Below are positions 51,081 to 51,846 of a stretch of DNA of 51,846 nucleotides, piece by piece (within the stretch, counting starts at the first letter, position 1; every line of letters starts with the position of its first letter). Position numbers and translations under genes: made by a program. The notes under the pieces were generated by a model. That model did no database searches. It was not told where the DNA came from and saw only the letters and a program-made list of their open reading frames with translations. This DNA comes from Streptomyces ureilyticus (GTDB taxonomy: Bacteria; Actinomycetota; Actinomycetes; Streptomycetales; Streptomycetaceae). The DNA lies in contig NZ_JAAKZX010000048.1 in assembly GCF_011045025.1 (NCBI RefSeq), forward strand, positions 1-51,846, given 5' to 3'.

Positions 51081-51566
51081 ATGCGCGTGTACCTCGGCTC
51101 CGATCATGCCGGTTTCGAACTCAAGAACCACCTCGTCGAGTGGCTCAAGGCGGCCGGGCACGAGCCCGTCGACTGCGGGCCCCTCATCTACGACGCCCAG
51201 GACGACTACCCGCCGTTCTGCCTCCGCGCGGCCTCGCGTACCGCGGGGGATCCCGGGTCGCTCGGCATTGTGATCGGGGGTTCGGGGAACGGGGAGCAGA
51301 TCGCGGCGAACAAGGTGGCGGGGGTTCGGGCGGCGCTCGCCTGGAGCGAGGAGACGGCTGCGTTGGGGCGGCAGCACAACGATGCGAATGTTGTGGCTGT
51401 GGGGGCCCGGATGCACTCGCGGGACGAGGCGACCAAGTTTGTCGAGACGTTCCTGAACACGCCGTTCTCCGGCGACGATCGTCACGTCCGCCGTATCGAC
51501 ATGCTGTCGGCGTACGAGACGGCGGGCGTTATGCCGGAGATTCCGGCGCACCACCCGCAGGGGTAG
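51081..51566 (+). CDS. rpiB: Ribose-5-phosphate isomerase B
   Basis: A 161-residue RpiB of the actinobacterial subtype, interconverting ribose-5-phosphate and ribulose-5-phosphate in the pentose phosphate pathway. Features are VYLGSDHAGFELKNHL, the catalytic-glutamate segment GGSGNGEQIAANKV (actinobacterial enzymes use Glu here in place of Cys), WSEETAALGRQHNDANVVAVG and RHVRRIDML. It starts at ATG 51081, 68 bases after the kinase stop. It appears to be ordinary core metabolism flanking the variable region. Confidence 0.95.
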   Translation: MRVYLGSDHAGFELKNHLVEWLKAAGHEPVDCGPLIYDAQDDYPPFCLRAASRTAGDPGSLGIVIGGSGNGEQIAANKVAGVRAALAWSEETAALGRQHNDANVVAVGARMHSRDEATKFVETFLNTPFSGDDRHVRRIDMLSAYETAGVMPEIPAHHPQG

Positions 51567-51603
51567 GAGTTTTTGTTCCCCAGCCCGGCCCCTTCCCGAA
51601 ACC

Positions 51604-51846
51604 AAGGGGCTCCGCCCCTGGGACCCCGCTGGGGGCTGCGCCCCCAGGCCCCCGCTATCGGCCTGAACGGCCTCGTCCTCAAATGCCGGACGGGCTGATT
51701 GTGCGCGCCCCGTCAGGGGCGCGGGGCTGTATCAATTTGCGGCTCCGCCGCGCGGGCGCGACCCAGCCACGACGAACCCGCAGCCGCGACACGACTGTTC
51801 ACCTCCACCCCTCTGGCGGGGGGGGGCTGGGGGCGGAGCCCCCCCC
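51604..51846. repeat. Palindromic repeat cluster downstream of rpiB
   Basis: The region after rpiB has no gene. It contains AGGGGC-TCC-GCCCCT (51604-51619), CTGGGGGC-TGC-GCCCCCAG (51629-51647), GCGCCCC-GTCA-GGGGCGC (51705-51722) and a final GGGGGC-GGA-GCCCCC at the edge. The text CGGCCTGAACGGCCTCGTCC between them is a common Streptomyces intergenic repeat. The first hairpins probably terminate rpiB transcription. Confidence 0.7.

Overview
The window is high-GC actinobacterial DNA, almost certainly from a Streptomyces or close relative. Evidence: strong GC bias at third codon positions, GGAGG ribosome sites, many GTG/TTG starts, chains of 4-nt start/stop overlaps, Tat signal peptides, and the Streptomyces-type palindromes at the right edge. 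No RNA genes for tRNA or rRNA were seen.

Region 1 (about 54-27914, + strand) is one very compact transcription unit of 21 genes for a Wzx/Wzy-type exopolysaccharide. It encodes an initiating polyprenyl glycosylphosphotransferase, three glycosyltransferases, two Wzz-like co-polymerases with degenerate ATP-binding domains, a Wzy/O-antigen-ligase-like polymerase and a Wzx-like flippase. Precursor and tailoring genes are an AlgD-like nucleotide-sugar dehydrogenase, an AsnB amidotransferase, a fused two-domain oxidoreductase, a sugar-1-phosphate cytidylyltransferase, a sugar C-methyltransferase, a PIG-L deacetylase, an SDR epimerase, an RfbC-like epimerase, a class III aminotransferase and a pyruvyl transferase. 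A heparinase II/III-like protein and a beta-helix lipoprotein could cut or epimerise the polymer. The set suggests a uronate-containing, pyruvylated glycan with a C-methylated sugar.

Region 2 (27915-29345) holds a convergent PAP2 phosphatase, a decayed transposase fragment and a strong hairpin terminator.

Region 3 (29346-49193, - strand) is a secreted glycan-degradation operon. In transcription order it reads GH31, DUF4091, GH35 beta-galactosidase, two paralogous SGNH esterases, GH29 alpha-L-fucosidase, two signal-less accessory-domain proteins, and GH89 alpha-N-acetylglucosaminidase. Four products share a C-terminal module with a DxDxDG calcium-type loop. There is no transporter or regulator in it. 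Two TnpB-related insertions have remodelled it. An intact IS200/IS605-type element with tnpB sits exactly at the DUF4091/GH35 junction and supplies the DUF4091 stop codon. A truncated zinc-finger-less TnpB relative has replaced the 5' end of GH31, removing its signal peptide.

Region 4 (49918-51846, + strand) holds a transmembrane serine/threonine kinase whose start abuts the transposase fragment, then rpiB, then palindromic repeats running off the edge.

The most novel points are the operon-junction TnpB insertion with a readable empty site and predicted guide, the apparently split fucosidase/accessory-domain gene chain, and the juxtaposition of a synthesis operon with a complementary-looking degradation operon.
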